Below are positions 49,148 through 58,845 of a DNA stretch of 64,000 nt, piece after piece; positions within the stretch are counted from its first letter, which is position 1; each line of letters opens with the position of its first letter. A program made the position numbers and the translations under genes. The stretch is from Rhodocyclaceae bacterium (GTDB lineage: Bacteria > Pseudomonadota > Gammaproteobacteria > Burkholderiales > Ga0077523). The notes below the pieces were generated by a model. The model was given only the letters and a program-made list of their open reading frames with translations, was not told where the DNA came from and made no database searches. The stretch is taken from contig JADCHQ010000017.1 of the NCBI GenBank assembly GCA_020248405.1, positions 1-64,000 on the forward strand. The letters are read 5' to 3'.

Positions 49148-50338
49148 ATGAAGAACCATCGTTCCCTGAGCATCAAACACCTCGCAGCCCGTACCCTCGC
49201 CGTGGCCACGGCCGCCGCCCTGGGCGTGAGTCTGGGCGCTGCCCAGGCCGCCCCCCTGCAGAAGATCGGCAAGGGCGAAGGCCGCGTGGACATCGTGGCC
49301 TGGCCCGGCTACATCGAGCGCGGCGAGACCGACAAGAGCTTTGACTGGGTGACCGACTTCGAGAAGAAGACCGGCTGCAAGGTCAACGTCAAGACCGCCG
49401 GCACCTCGGACGAGATGGTGGCCCTGATGAACGAAGGCGGCTTCGACCTGGTCACCGCCTCGGGCGACGCGAGCCTGCGGCTGATCTCGGGCAAGCGTGT
49501 GCAGGAGGTCAACACCAAGCTCATCCCCAGCTACGCCAAGGTGGATCCGCGGCTGCAGAAGGCGCCCTGGCACTTTGTGGACGGCAAGCATTACGGCGTG
49601 CCCTACCAGTGGGGCTACAACGTGCTGGCCTACAACACCAAGGCCTTCAAGGAGCCGCCCAAGAGCTGGAAGGTGGTGTTCGAGGAGATGACCCTGGCCG
49701 ACGGCAAGTCCAACAAGGGCCGCGTGCAGGCCTTCGACGGCCCCATCTACATCGCCGACGCCGCGCTCTACCTCAAGGCCAACAAGCCCGAGCTGGGCAT
49801 CAAGGACCCCTACCAGCTGAACGAGGCTCAGTACAAGGCCGCCCTGGACCTGCTGCGTGCCCAGCGCAAGCTGGTGTCGCGCTACTGGCACGACGCCATG
49901 GTGCAGATCGACGACTTCAAGAACGAGGGCGTGGTGGCCTCCTCCTCCTGGGGCTTCATGGTGAACCTGCTCAAGGGCGAGGGTAAGCCCATCGCCAGCG
50001 TGGTGCCCGTGGAAGGGGCCACCGGCTGGGCGGACACCACCATGCTGCATGCCAATGCCAAGAACCCGAACTGCGCCTACCTGTGGATGGAGCACTCCAT
50101 CAACGAGAAGCTGCAGGGCGACCTCTCGGCCTGGTTCGGCTCGGTGCCCTCCGTGCCCGCGGCCTGCAAGGGAAACAAGCTGTTGGGCGACGATGGCTGC
50201 AAGACCAACGGCTACAACGAGTTCGACCGCATCTCCTTCTGGAAGACGCCTGTGGCCAAGTGCGAGCTCCACAAGGAAGGCTGCGTGCCCTACTACCGCT
50301 GGGTGTCCGACTACATCGCCATCCTCGGCGGCCGCTGA
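49148..50338 (+). CDS. ydcS: YdcS-like polyamine ABC transporter substrate-binding protein
   Basis: A 396-residue periplasmic binding protein. The signal peptide ends GAAQA-APLQK. It follows E. coli YdcS closely: VDIVAWPGYIERGETDKSFD, VTASGDASLRLISGKRVQ, GPIYIADAALYLKA, GVVASSSWGFM and the end YRWVSDYIAILGGR. Four cysteines in the C-terminal part may form disulfides. It should bind putrescine or related polyamines for the YdcTUV transporter encoded next. ATG at 49148 with AGAGGA upstream. First gene of a five-gene operon that matches E. coli ydcSTUVW. Confidence 0.93.
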   Translation: MKNHRSLSIKHLAARTLAVATAAALGVSLGAAQAAPLQKIGKGEGRVDIVAWPGYIERGETDKSFDWVTDFEKKTGCKVNVKTAGTSDEMVALMNEGGFDLVTASGDASLRLISGKRVQEVNTKLIPSYAKVDPRLQKAPWHFVDGKHYGVPYQWGYNVLAYNTKAFKEPPKSWKVVFEEMTLADGKSNKGRVQAFDGPIYIADAALYLKANKPELGIKDPYQLNEAQYKAALDLLRAQRKLVSRYWHDAMVQIDDFKNEGVVASSSWGFMVNLLKGEGKPIASVVPVEGATGWADTTMLHANAKNPNCAYLWMEHSINEKLQGDLSAWFGSVPSVPAACKGNKLLGDDGCKTNGYNEFDRISFWKTPVAKCELHKEGCVPYYRWVSDYIAILGGR

Positions 50339-50368
50339 TGCGGCTGCGTTCCACCCGCGCTCCCGGCC

Positions 50369-51412
50369 ATGGCCGGTGAGGGCGTGCCGGCAGTCACCTT
50401 CCAGGGCGTCTGCCGGCATTTCGGCGAAGTCCGCGCCGTCGACGAGGTGTCCTTCAGCATCGCCGACGGCGAATTCTTTTCCATGCTCGGCCCTTCGGGC
50501 TCGGGCAAGACCACCTGTCTGCGGCTGATCGCCGGGTTCGAGCGGCCCGACCGCGGCCACATCCAGGTGCACGGCGTCAACGTGGAGGGCGTGCCCCCCT
50601 TTGATCGCGACGTGAACACCGTATTCCAGGACTACGCCCTGTTCCCCCACATGAGCGTGGGCGAGAACGTGGAGTACGGCCTGATGATCCGCAAGGTGCC
50701 CCGGGCCGAGCGGCGCAAGCGCGCCGAGGAGATGCTGGGCCTGGTGAAGCTCGACGGGCTTTACGCACGGCGGCCCGGGCAGCTCTCGGGCGGCCAGCGC
50801 CAGCGCGTGGCGCTGGCGCGCGCGCTCATCAACCGGCCGCGCGTACTGCTGCTGGACGAGCCGCTGGGCGCCCTGGACCTGAAGCTGCGCGAGGCCATGC
50901 AGGCCGAGCTCAAGACCATCCAGCGCCAGGTGGGCATCACTTTCGTGTACGTCACCCACGACCAGGGCGAGGCCCTGTCCATGAGCGACCGCCTCGCCGT
51001 GTTCAACCACGGCCGCATCGAGCAGATCGGCGCGCCCGCCGAGGTGTACGACCATCCCGCCACCCAGTTCGTGGCCGGCTTCGTGGGCCAGACCAACCTG
51101 CTGGAGGGCTACCTGGCCCAGCGCCTGGGCGGCTTTCCGGCGAGCTATGCCGTGCGGCCCGAGCGCATCCGCATCCTGCCGGCCGAAGCCGAGGTGCCGC
51201 CGGGGTTCGCCAGCATCGACGGACGCGTGTCCGCTGTCACCTACCTGGGCGCCAATTCGCGCGTGGAGGTGGAGGTGGACGAGGGCGGCCGCCTGCAGGT
51301 GGTGGAGCAGAACGTGGAAGGCGGCATGGCCATGGAGGGCCGGGCGCCCGGCACGGCGGTGCGGCTGGTGATCGAGCGCCGTCACATCCAGGCGGTTTCC
51401 GAGAGCCGATGA
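50369..51412 (+). CDS. ydcT: Polyamine ABC transporter ATP-binding protein
   Basis: A 347-residue PotA/YdcT ATPase. Walker A is GPSGSGKTT, the signature LSGGQRQR, Walker B LLLDEPLGALD, and the switch His is in VTHDQGEA. A C-terminal TOBE domain follows (YAVRPERIRILPAE). Cytoplasmic. The stop overlaps the YdcU start (ATGA at 51409-51412). Confidence 0.95.
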   Translation: MAGEGVPAVTFQGVCRHFGEVRAVDEVSFSIADGEFFSMLGPSGSGKTTCLRLIAGFERPDRGHIQVHGVNVEGVPPFDRDVNTVFQDYALFPHMSVGENVEYGLMIRKVPRAERRKRAEEMLGLVKLDGLYARRPGQLSGGQRQRVALARALINRPRVLLLDEPLGALDLKLREAMQAELKTIQRQVGITFVYVTHDQGEALSMSDRLAVFNHGRIEQIGAPAEVYDHPATQFVAGFVGQTNLLEGYLAQRLGGFPASYAVRPERIRILPAEAEVPPGFASIDGRVSAVTYLGANSRVEVEVDEGGRLQVVEQNVEGGMAMEGRAPGTAVRLVIERRHIQAVSESR

Positions 51413-52350
51413 CCGCCGCGACGCTGCCCGCGCCGCTTCCCCGCGGTGGCGGTGTGTCCCGTTTCCTCTACGGCCGGCCGGGTCTGGTGCTGCTGTTGTT
51501 GCTGGCTCCGCCGCTGCTGTGGCTGGGCATCATCTACCTGGGCTCGCTGTTCACGCTGCTGGCCCACAGTTTCTTCTACCTGGACGAGTTCTCGGGCGTG
51601 ATGGTGCGCGAGGTCTCGCTGGACACGTGGAAGGAGTTCTTCCGCAGCCCGGCCCACTGGGACGTGGTGCTGCGAAGCGCCCTCATGGCCGCGGCTGTGA
51701 CGCTGGCGAGTGCGCTGATCGCCTTTCCGCTGGCCTACTACATGGTGCGCTACGCGGGCCTGCGGCTGAAGGGCCTGCTCTACCTGGCGGTGATGCTGCC
51801 GCTGTGGTCGAGTTATCTGGTGCGGGTGTATGCCTGGAAGCTGATCCTGGCCAAGGAAGGCATCGTGAGCTGGCTGGCGGCGCAGACGCACCTCACCTGG
51901 CTGCTGGAGGCGCTGCTGGCCACGCCGGTGGTGGGCGGCCCGTCGCTGTCCACCTCGTACTTGGGCACGTTCACCGTCTTCACCTACATCTGGCTGCCGT
52001 TCATGATTTTGCCCATCGTGGCGGCGCTGGAGCGGGTGCCCGCCACGGTGATCGAGGCCTCGGGCGACCTGGGGGCCAACCCCGGGCAGACCTTCCGGCG
52101 GGTGATCCTGCCGCTGGCATTTCCCGGCGTGGTGGCGGGCTCCATCTTCACCTTCTCCCTCACACTGGGCGACTACATCATCCCCAGCATCATCGGCAAG
52201 TCCACGCCCTTCCTGGGCGAGACGGTGTACCGGCTGCAAGGCACCGCGGGCAACATTCCGCTGGCCGCAGCCTTCACCGTGGTGCCCATCGTGGTGATGG
52301 GCGTCTACCTGATGATCGCCAAGCGGCTGGGAGCCTTCGATGCGCTCTAG
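51409..52350 (+). CDS. ydcU: Polyamine ABC transporter permease (PotB/YdcU type)
   Basis: A 313-residue inner-membrane permease with about six membrane segments. The coupling EAA loop reads [20 protein letters not shown]. It pairs with YdcV to form the channel. It overlaps YdcT upstream by four bases and YdcV downstream by eleven. Confidence 0.93.
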   Translation: MTAATLPAPLPRGGGVSRFLYGRPGLVLLLLLAPPLLWLGIIYLGSLFTLLAHSFFYLDEFSGVMVREVSLDTWKEFFRSPAHWDVVLRSALMAAAVTLASALIAFPLAYYMVRYAGLRLKGLLYLAVMLPLWSSYLVRVYAWKLILAKEGIVSWLAAQTHLTWLLEALLATPVVGGPSLSTSYLGTFTVFTYIWLPFMILPIVAALERVPATVIEASGDLGANPGQTFRRVILPLAFPGVVAGSIFTFSLTLGDYIIPSIIGKSTPFLGETVYRLQGTAGNIPLAAAFTVVPIVVMGVYLMIAKRLGAFDAL

Positions 52351-53161
52351 CAGCCGCCAGGGGCCACGCGCCGGGATCGGCCTGAAGGCCGCCACGCTGG
52401 GCGCGGTGCTGTTCCTGCATGTGCCGCTGCTCATCATCATCCTCTACGCCTTCAGCATCGAGGAGCGCAGCTTCCAGTTTCCGATCCCGGGCTTCACAAC
52501 CCAGTGGTTCGCCGTGGCCTGGGAGCGCGAGGACGTGCGCCGCGCCCTGTGGCTGTCGGTGAAGGTGGGGGCCATCGCCACCGCCGCGGCCCTGGTGATG
52601 GGCACGCTGGCCGCCGCCGCCGTGTGGCGCTCGCGCTTCTTCGGGCGCGAGGCCATCTCGCTGCTGCTGATCCTGCCCATCGCCCTGCCGGGCATCATCA
52701 CCGGCATCTCGCTGCGCTCCGCCATGGGGCTGCTTGAGATTCCGTTCTCCACCTGGACGCTGGTGATCGGCCACGCCACCTTCTGCATCGTGGTGGTTTA
52801 CAACAATGTGCTGGCGCGCTTTCGCCGCACCAGCCGGGCTCTCATCGAGGCCTCCATGGACCTGGGCGCCAACGGCTTCCAGACCCTGCGCCACGTGATT
52901 CTGCCCAACATCGCCACGGCGCTGCTGGCCGGCGGCATGCTGGCCTTCGCCCTGTCCTTCGACGAGGTGATTGTCACCACCTTCACCGCCGGTCAGCAGG
53001 CCACGCTGCCCATCTGGATGCTCTCCGAACTGATCCGGCCGCGGCAGCGGCCCGTGACCAACGTGGTGGCGGTGTTCGTCATCGCCGTCACCTTCATTCC
53101 CATCGTGCTGGCCTTCTACCTGACCCGCGACACCCAGGACACGGCCGGCGCACTCAAGTAG
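52340..53161 (+). CDS. ydcV: Polyamine ABC transporter permease (PotC/YdcV type)
   Basis: A 273-residue permease with about six membrane segments and the EAA loop [20 protein letters not shown]. The segment [13 protein letters not shown] is typical of the PotC group. ATG at 52340 inside the YdcU gene. The aldehyde dehydrogenase gene follows 42 bases later. Confidence 0.93.
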   Translation: MRSSSRQGPRAGIGLKAATLGAVLFLHVPLLIIILYAFSIEERSFQFPIPGFTTQWFAVAWEREDVRRALWLSVKVGAIATAAALVMGTLAAAAVWRSRFFGREAISLLLILPIALPGIITGISLRSAMGLLEIPFSTWTLVIGHATFCIVVVYNNVLARFRRTSRALIEASMDLGANGFQTLRHVILPNIATALLAGGMLAFALSFDEVIVTTFTAGQQATLPIWMLSELIRPRQRPVTNVVAVFVIAVTFIPIVLAFYLTRDTQDTAGALK

Positions 53162-53203
53162 ATCCCGCGCCCCGTGGCGCTACCGTCCCAGGAGACCACC
53201 ATC

Positions 53204-54631
53204 ATGAACACCGAACTGATCATCGGCGGCAAGTCCGTGAAGGGCGAGGGCGACGCTATCGCCGTGCTCAACCCGGCCACCGGCGCCGTGCTGGCCAGCG
53301 TGCCCGAGGCCACGCCCGGGCAGGTGGACGCCGCGGTGCAGGCGGCGAAGAAGGCCTTCGACGGGTGGTCGCAGACCACGCCGGCCGAGCGCTCGGGCCT
53401 GCTGCTCAAGCTGGCCGCGCGCATCGAGGACGAGGCCGCCGCGCTTGCCAAGGTGGAGTCGCAGAATGCCGGCAAGCCCCACGCCCGCGCCCTGGGCGAC
53501 GAAATGCCGGCCGTGGCCGATGTGTTCCGCTTCTTCGCCGGTGCGGCGCGCTGCCTGGGCGGTTCGGCCGCCAAGGAGTACCTGGCGGGCCACACCAGCA
53601 TGATCCGCCGCGACCCCATCGGCGTGGTGGGGCAGATCACGCCCTGGAACTACCCCCTGATGATGGCGGCCTGGAAGCTCGGTCCCGCCCTGGCGGCCGG
53701 CAACTCGCTGGTGATCAAGCCCTCGGAGATGACGCCGCTCACCACCCTCATGCTCGGCCGGCTGTGCGCCGAGATCTTTCCCGAGGGCGTGGTCAACGTG
53801 GTGCACGGCCGCGGCCCGGCCACCGGGCAGTCGCTCATCTCCCATCGCGACGTGGCCATGGTGTCCATCACCGGCAGCGTGGGCACCGGCCAGGCGGTGA
53901 TGCGCGCCGCCGTGGACACCATCAAGCGCACCCACCTGGAGCTGGGCGGCAAGGCGCCGGTGATCGTGTTCGACGACGCCGACCTGGAAGCGGTGGTCAA
54001 CGGCGTGAAGGTGTTCGGCTACTACAACGCCGGCCAGGACTGCACCGCCGCCTGCCGCATCTACGCGGGCCGCAAGATCTACGACAAGCTGGTGGCCGAC
54101 CTGGGCAGCGCGGTGGGATCGCTCAGGATGGGCCCCACCGACGCCGAGGACACCGAGCTGGGCCCGGTGATCAGCGCCGCCCAGCGCGATCGCGTGGCCG
54201 GCTTCGTGGACCGCGCCGCGGCCCTCAAGCACATGAGCATCGTCACCGGCGGCAGGAAGGGCGAGGGCAACGGCTTCTACTACCAGCCCACGGTGATCGC
54301 GGGCGCGCGCCAGGACGACGAGATCGTGCGCAAGGAGGTGTTCGGCCCGGTGGTGTCCATTACCCCCTTCAGCGACACCGACGAGGCCATCGCCTGGGCC
54401 AACGACTCCGACTACGGCCTGGCCTCCTCGGTGTGGAGCAAGGACGTGTCGCGCGCCATGAAGGTGGCCGCGCGCCTGCAGTACGGCGCCACCTGGGTCA
54501 ACACGCACTTCATGCTCGCCACCGAGATGCCCCACGGCGGGCTGAAGATGTCCGGCTACGGCAAGGACATGTCCATGTACGGGCTGGAAGACTACACCGT
54601 GGTGCGGCACGTGATGGTGAACCTGGGCTGA
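53204..54631 (+). CDS. patD: Gamma-aminobutyraldehyde dehydrogenase
   Basis: A 475-residue NAD-dependent aldehyde dehydrogenase matching PatD (YdcW). It oxidises 4-aminobutanal from putrescine to [19 protein letters not shown], the catalytic Glu in [12 protein letters not shown], the nucleophile Cys in [11 protein letters not shown] and [12 protein letters not shown] are present. The ATG at 53204 has GGAG 11-14 bases upstream. Last gene of the ydc operon, directly before a strong terminator. A putrescine aminotransferase (PatA) is not in the window. Confidence 0.92.
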   Translation: MNTELIIGGKSVKGEGDAIAVLNPATGAVLASVPEATPGQVDAAVQAAKKAFDGWSQTTPAERSGLLLKLAARIEDEAAALAKVESQNAGKPHARALGDEMPAVADVFRFFAGAARCLGGSAAKEYLAGHTSMIRRDPIGVVGQITPWNYPLMMAAWKLGPALAAGNSLVIKPSEMTPLTTLMLGRLCAEIFPEGVVNVVHGRGPATGQSLISHRDVAMVSITGSVGTGQAVMRAAVDTIKRTHLELGGKAPVIVFDDADLEAVVNGVKVFGYYNAGQDCTAACRIYAGRKIYDKLVADLGSAVGSLRMGPTDAEDTELGPVISAAQRDRVAGFVDRAAALKHMSIVTGGRKGEGNGFYYQPTVIAGARQDDEIVRKEVFGPVVSITPFSDTDEAIAWANDSDYGLASSVWSKDVSRAMKVAARLQYGATWVNTHFMLATEMPHGGLKMSGYGKDMSMYGLEDYTVVRHVMVNLG

Positions 54632-54654
54632 GGCGCAGCCGCAGCGCACTGAGA

Positions 54655-54681
54655 GGGGCCCCGCGGGGCCCCTTGTTTTTT
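54655..54681 (+). terminator. Rho-independent terminator after patD
   Basis: GGGGCCCC and its complement (54655-54672, two-base loop) are followed by TTGTTTTTTG, a textbook intrinsic terminator ending the ydc operon. Confidence 0.92.
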
Positions 54682-54748
54682 GTCGAAGCTTCGTGCACCG
54701 CCCGGCGCGGAACCGGCTGGCAGAGCCGGCCGCGAAGGATTGTGCGGT

Positions 54749-54758
54749 CGTTATAACG
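54749..54758. promoter_or_regulatory. Palindromic operator candidate of the toxin-antitoxin operon
   Basis: CGTTATAACG is a perfect ten-base palindrome 51 bases before the antitoxin start, in an AT-rich patch. AbrB-type antitoxins commonly repress their own promoter by binding such sites. Confidence 0.6.
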
Positions 54759-54809
54759 AAAGTTACAATACCGCTGGCTTTCAACACGATCCGCGTACAG
54801 GAGGCAAAC

Positions 54810-55034
54810 ATGGCCACCCTGAAAATCACCACCGTGGGCAACTCGGCAGGTGTGGTTCTTCCCAGGGAAGTTCTCGCCCGCCTGCGGGTGGAAAAGGGCG
54901 ATTCGCTCTACCTGGTGGAGACGCCCAACGGCATCGAGCTCACTCCGTATCGCCCTGACTTCGCGGCGCAGATGGACATGGCGGAGACCATCATGCGCGA
55001 GAACCGCGACGTGTTGCGGGAGCTTGCCAAATAG
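54810..55034 (+). CDS. AbrB/MazE-type antitoxin
   Basis: A 74-residue protein with the SpoVT/AbrB swapped-hairpin DNA-binding domain: LKITTVGNSAGVVLPREVLA and RLRVEKGDSLYLVETPNGIE. The acidic helical tail (MAETIMRENRDVLRELAK) would mask the toxin. ATG at 54810 preceded by AGGAGG. The Doc toxin gene begins at the next base after its stop, so both are made from one message. Confidence 0.9.
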   Translation: MATLKITTVGNSAGVVLPREVLARLRVEKGDSLYLVETPNGIELTPYRPDFAAQMDMAETIMRENRDVLRELAK

Positions 55035-55427
55035 GTGGACGATCCGGTCTGGGTGGCCGACGCCGTGGTGGCGGCCGTCCACAAGCGGCAGCTGGCCGAG
55101 CACGGCGGCGCCGACGGTGTCCGGGATGCCGGGTTGCTGGCGTCGGCGCTGGCAAGGCCCAGGCATCTGGCCGCGTACGCGCCCCGCGGCGTGTCCCTCG
55201 GCCAGCTTGCCGCCGCCTACGCGTTCGGGATCGCGCGCAATCACCCCTTCGCGGATGGCAACAAGCGCACCGCGCTGGTGGTGTCCCTGTTGTTCCTGCG
55301 GCTGAACGGCTGCACCGTGACCGCCTCGGCGGAGGACCGGCTGGAGGTGTTCGTTGCGCTGGCCGATGGCAGCCTGACCGAGGACGCGCTGGCCTCATGG
55401 TTCGATGCCCACCTCGCGCCGGTGTGA
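55035..55427 (+). CDS. doc: Doc-type toxin (Fic fold)
   Basis: A 130-residue death-on-curing toxin. The Fic motif [11 protein letters not shown] at residues 70-80 has the catalytic His and the NKR phosphate-binding part. [20 protein letters not shown] is typical of chromosomal Doc proteins. Doc of phage P1 phosphorylates EF-Tu. GTG start at 55035, zero bases after the antitoxin stop. It pairs here with an AbrB antitoxin rather than Phd, a combination known in proteobacterial chromosomes. Confidence 0.9.
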   Translation: MDDPVWVADAVVAAVHKRQLAEHGGADGVRDAGLLASALARPRHLAAYAPRGVSLGQLAAAYAFGIARNHPFADGNKRTALVVSLLFLRLNGCTVTASAEDRLEVFVALADGSLTEDALASWFDAHLAPV

Positions 55428-55509
55428 AGCGCGCATCGTCCGCCGCCCTGTCTGCGCGATCCTCGTGAACCCGCCCTCGAACGCCGTTCTCCCCGATGAC
55501 CACCGTACG

Positions 55510-57690
55510 ATGCGCCTGCGCATCGAGGGCATGACCTGCGCCTCGTGCGTCTCCCGCGTGGAGAAGGCGCTGCTGCGCGTGCCCGGCGTGACGTCGGCCT
55601 CGGTGAACCTGGCCACCGAGCAGGCCGAGGTGGTGGCGCCGGGCGTGGCGCCGGAGCAACTCTCCGGCGCGGTCACCGCTGCCGGCTACGGGGCAACGCT
55701 GGTGGTTGAAGATGCGGCGGCATCGCCCGCAATGCAGGAAGCAGCGTCGCGTTCGCGCCTCCCGCCCTGGTGGCCCGTCGCGCTTGCCGCCGCGCTGTCG
55801 CTGCCGCTGGCGCTGCCCATGGCGGGAGCGCTGTTCGGGCGCCACTGGATGCTGCCGGGCTGGGCGCAGTTCGCCCTGGCCTCGCCGGTGCAGTTCTGGC
55901 TGGGCGCGCGCTTCTACCGCGCCGGCTGGAAGGCGCTGCGCGCGGGCGCGGGCAACATGGACCTGCTGGTGGCGCTGGGCACCAGCGCGGCCTTCGGCCT
56001 GAGCACCTGGCACCTGCTGGCGGATCGCGCTGGCATGCCGCACCTGTACTTCGAATCCGCCGCGGTGGTGATCACGCTGGTGCTGCTGGGCAAGTGGCTG
56101 GAGGCGCGTGCCAAGCGCCAGGCCACCGAGGCGATCCGCGCGCTGCAGGCGCTGCGGCCAGAGCGGGCGCGGGTGCGGCGCGAGGGCGGCGAGGCGGAGG
56201 TGCCCGCCGGCAGCGTGCGGCCCGGCGAGATCGTGGTGGTGCGCCCGGGCGAGCGCATGCCCGTGGACGGCGTGGTGGTGGAGGGCGCCAGCCACGCCGA
56301 CGAGTCGCTCATCACCGGCGAGAGCCTGCCGGTGGCCAAGCACCCGGGTGACCCGGTCACCGGCGGCAGCGTCAACGCCGAGGGTGTGCTGGCCGTGCGC
56401 ACCACCACCGTGGGCGCGGAATCCACCCTGGCGCGCATCGCGCGGCTGGTGGAATCGGCCCAGGCGCGCAAGGCGCCCATCCAGCGCCTGGTGGACCGCG
56501 TGGCCGAGGTCTTCGTGCCCGTGGTGGTGGTGCTGGCCGTGGCCACGCTGCTGGGCTGGGGCCTGGTCATGGGGCGCTGGGAGGAGGGTCTGCTCAATGC
56601 CGTGGCCGTGCTGGTGATCGCCTGCCCGTGCGCGCTGGGGCTGGCCACCCCCGCGGCCATCATGGCGGGCACGGGCGTGGCGGCGCGCCACGGCATTCTC
56701 ATCAAGGACGCCGAGGCTCTGGAGAACGCCCACGCCGTGAATACGGTGGCCTTCGACAAGACCGGCACGCTTACCCGCGGACGCCCGGAACTGGTGGCGG
56801 CCGAGGCCGCGGCCATTACGCAAGCGGAGCTGCTGGCGCTGGCGGCGGCGCTGCAGCAGGGCAGCGAGCATCCGCTGGCGCAGGCCACCCTGGATGCGGC
56901 CGCGCAGCGCGGCGTGGCCGCGCCGCTGGCGCAGGCCGTTCACGCCGTGCCCGGGCGCGGCGTGGCCGGGACCGTGGGAGGCCGCACCTTGATGCTGGGC
57001 AGCGAGCGCGTGGTACACGAAGCCGGCCTGGACGAGGGCGGCCTCTCGGCGCGCGCCGCGCAACTGCGCGCCGAGGGCCGCACCGTCTCGTGGCTGGTGG
57101 AGGCGGGCACGCCGCCGCGCGTGCTGGGCCTGCTGGCCTTCGGCGACGCGCTGCGCGACACCGCGCGCGAGGCCATCGCACTGCTCGCCGCCCAGGGCGT
57201 GACCTGCGTCATGGTCACCGGCGACAACCGCGGCAGCGCCGAGGCCGTGGCCGCGCAACTGGGCATCACCGAGGTGCGTGCCCAAGTGCTGCCCGGCGAC
57301 AAGGCCGCCGTGGTGGAAGCGCTGCGCAAGCAGGGCCGGCACGTGGCCATGGTGGGCGATGGCATCAACGATGCCCCCGCCCTGGCGGCGGCCGACGTGG
57401 GCATCGCCCTGGGCAGCGGCACCGACGCCGCCATGCAGGCAGCCGGCATCACCCTCATGCGTCCCGACCCGCGGCTGGTGGCTGATGCCATCGCCATCTC
57501 CCGGCGCACCCGTGCCAAGATCCGCCAGAACCTCTTCTGGGCCTTTGCCTACAACGTGGTGGGCATCCCGCTGGCGGCCTTCGGGCTGCTCAACCCCGTG
57601 ATCGCCGGCGCCGCCATGGCGGCGTCGAGCGTGAGCGTGGTGGGCAATGCGCTGTGGTTGCGGCGGTGGCGGCCGGCGGGGGGTGGGTGA
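55510..57690 (+). CDS. copA: Copper-exporting P1B-type ATPase
   Basis: A 726-residue heavy-metal ATPase. One N-terminal HMA domain carries GMTCASC (Cys10, Cys13). The membrane part has the Cu(I) motif [19 protein letters not shown] is the phosphorylation site, GSEHPLA the HP motif and [12 protein letters not shown] the hinge. It expels Cu(I) from the cytoplasm. The ATG at 55510 begins at the HMA domain and has no clear Shine-Dalgarno; a GTG at 55465 is possible. It starts 82 bases after doc. No CueR gene nearby. Confidence 0.92.
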   Translation: MRLRIEGMTCASCVSRVEKALLRVPGVTSASVNLATEQAEVVAPGVAPEQLSGAVTAAGYGATLVVEDAAASPAMQEAASRSRLPPWWPVALAAALSLPLALPMAGALFGRHWMLPGWAQFALASPVQFWLGARFYRAGWKALRAGAGNMDLLVALGTSAAFGLSTWHLLADRAGMPHLYFESAAVVITLVLLGKWLEARAKRQATEAIRALQALRPERARVRREGGEAEVPAGSVRPGEIVVVRPGERMPVDGVVVEGASHADESLITGESLPVAKHPGDPVTGGSVNAEGVLAVRTTTVGAESTLARIARLVESAQARKAPIQRLVDRVAEVFVPVVVVLAVATLLGWGLVMGRWEEGLLNAVAVLVIACPCALGLATPAAIMAGTGVAARHGILIKDAEALENAHAVNTVAFDKTGTLTRGRPELVAAEAAAITQAELLALAAALQQGSEHPLAQATLDAAAQRGVAAPLAQAVHAVPGRGVAGTVGGRTLMLGSERVVHEAGLDEGGLSARAAQLRAEGRTVSWLVEAGTPPRVLGLLAFGDALRDTAREAIALLAAQGVTCVMVTGDNRGSAEAVAAQLGITEVRAQVLPGDKAAVVEALRKQGRHVAMVGDGINDAPALAAADVGIALGSGTDAAMQAAGITLMRPDPRLVADAIAISRRTRAKIRQNLFWAFAYNVVGIPLAAFGLLNPVIAGAAMAASSVSVVGNALWLRRWRPAGGG

Positions 57691-58031
57691 AGGCGGTTGC
57701 CACACAATTCACGACGTGGTGCGAGCTTCTAAAGCGGCACGCCGCCCGCGGCGTGCTTGAGAGGCAAGGCTCGGCGCAAACGCCAGCCGCGCTCGCATGC
57801 CCGTCGAGCCTCAACTCTGCTGGTCCGGTAGGTGTCCCGGTCGTAATCGGCCAGTTGGCGAGTGCTTCAGGGCCAGGCTTTGACGCAAGGGTGCACTGCT
57901 CGGGGCATTGCCCACAGTTGTATATTTGAAACAAATGCTTGCTCGCGACGCCACGGATCCGCCCCGGGGAACCCCGAACACGTCCTCGACCCGAAAGTCG
58001 TCAAGATGCTTCCGGATCGAGCGGTGAATCC
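57691..58031. other. 341-bp non-coding stretch after copA
   Basis: Apart from the hairpin at 57737-57756, no gene or site is recognised on either strand. It separates copA from the IS5-type relic. Confidence 0.5.
57737..57756 (+). terminator. Hairpin after copA
   Basis: GCACGCCGC and GCGGCGTGC (57737-57745, 57748-57756) form a nine-pair stem with a two-base loop, 47 bases after the copA stop. The T-run is weak. Confidence 0.5.
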
Positions 58032-58490
58032 ATGAAGCGAGTGACGCTGGCAAGCAGCGGTTTCCCGAAAATCAAAAGGCGCCACCTCCTTTGGGATCTC
58101 ACGGGCAGCGCGGGCCGAGGACAAGTCCATTCGGGTATCGCTGTGCACATTGATGAATCCATCTTGTCATCACCTCCCACAGCAAGGCGTCGGAGGCTAG
58201 GAGGATGATGCTGCGAATCCGCTGGCGGCAATCATGGTTCAACCTGCCCCACCTGAGGACCGCGCAGGCGCTGCACGGGTCGGACGAGCGGCGCCACACT
58301 CCCCGCAGCGCCCGCGGCCGAGCGGGTGAGACCCATCCGTATCGAGAGGCGAGGCAGAGAGACTTTGACGCTACCGTCCGCCTGGGCGTAGACCAAAAGA
58401 GCAAACGGACTCACGCAGTGGTAACCACAACAGCCAGAATCGCATGCGCAACGGTCAGCCCGGAGATGCTTGATGGTGAGGGTGACGGCA
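58032..58490 (+). pseudogene. IS5-family transposase relic
   Basis: Three blocks follow the order of IS5-type (IS1106-like) transposases. From ATG 58032 MKRVTLASSGFPKIKRR matches the N-terminal MKQ-TLA-AGFE-KR pattern. From 58205 in another frame MMLRIRWRQSWFNLP matches the MLRIHFLQ-WF-LSDPA-EEAL block. From about 58376 VRLGVDQKSKRTHAVVTTTA and PEMLDGEG match the IGVD-SGL-HTVV-TAAN-HD block. Frameshifts and missing pieces make it non-functional. No terminal inverted repeats were found. It marks the boundary between copA and the lower-GC glycan cluster. Confidence 0.72.
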
Positions 58491-58845
58491 ACCGAATCGC
58501 ATCTCGCGAGGCACACTGGAACAGCGCAGCCGTTACGAACGTGTGGCGCGGGACCAGGCTGATGCACAAGCACCCGCGTACCGACGATCGGGAAGATGCA
58601 AGCGTGTCCAGGCCTGGGCAAAAGGCGGTTTGCTCTGGAGTGTTCCATGTGGTCGGCCCGCGCGACAGACACATTCGCTGTTGCACCAGGGGGGCGCACG
58701 GGATGTTGCGGTGCCAAAGCGAGGCGGGATGGGATGCGCGCTCCTGGAACGCAGCGCGTAGAGACATCCCGGGCACCCATCCAGGGCATGGGTTTCGCAA
58801 CTCCGCTGCCGCTGTTCTGACCGACGGCGCACCCACGACCGCCCT
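58491..58845. other. 355-bp stretch between the transposase relic and the flippase gene
   Basis: Possibly the eroded 3' part of the IS5-type element, but no block is recognisable. The promoter of the glycan cluster should lie here; no clear -35/-10 pair was seen. Confidence 0.4.

Noticed and set aside
47966..51385. Very long open frame (over 1100 codons) on the minus strand
   Set aside because: It is antisense to the M48 protease, ydcS and ydcT genes. Its translation is His/Gly/Val-rich low-complexity sequence typical of the reverse complement of GC-rich genes.
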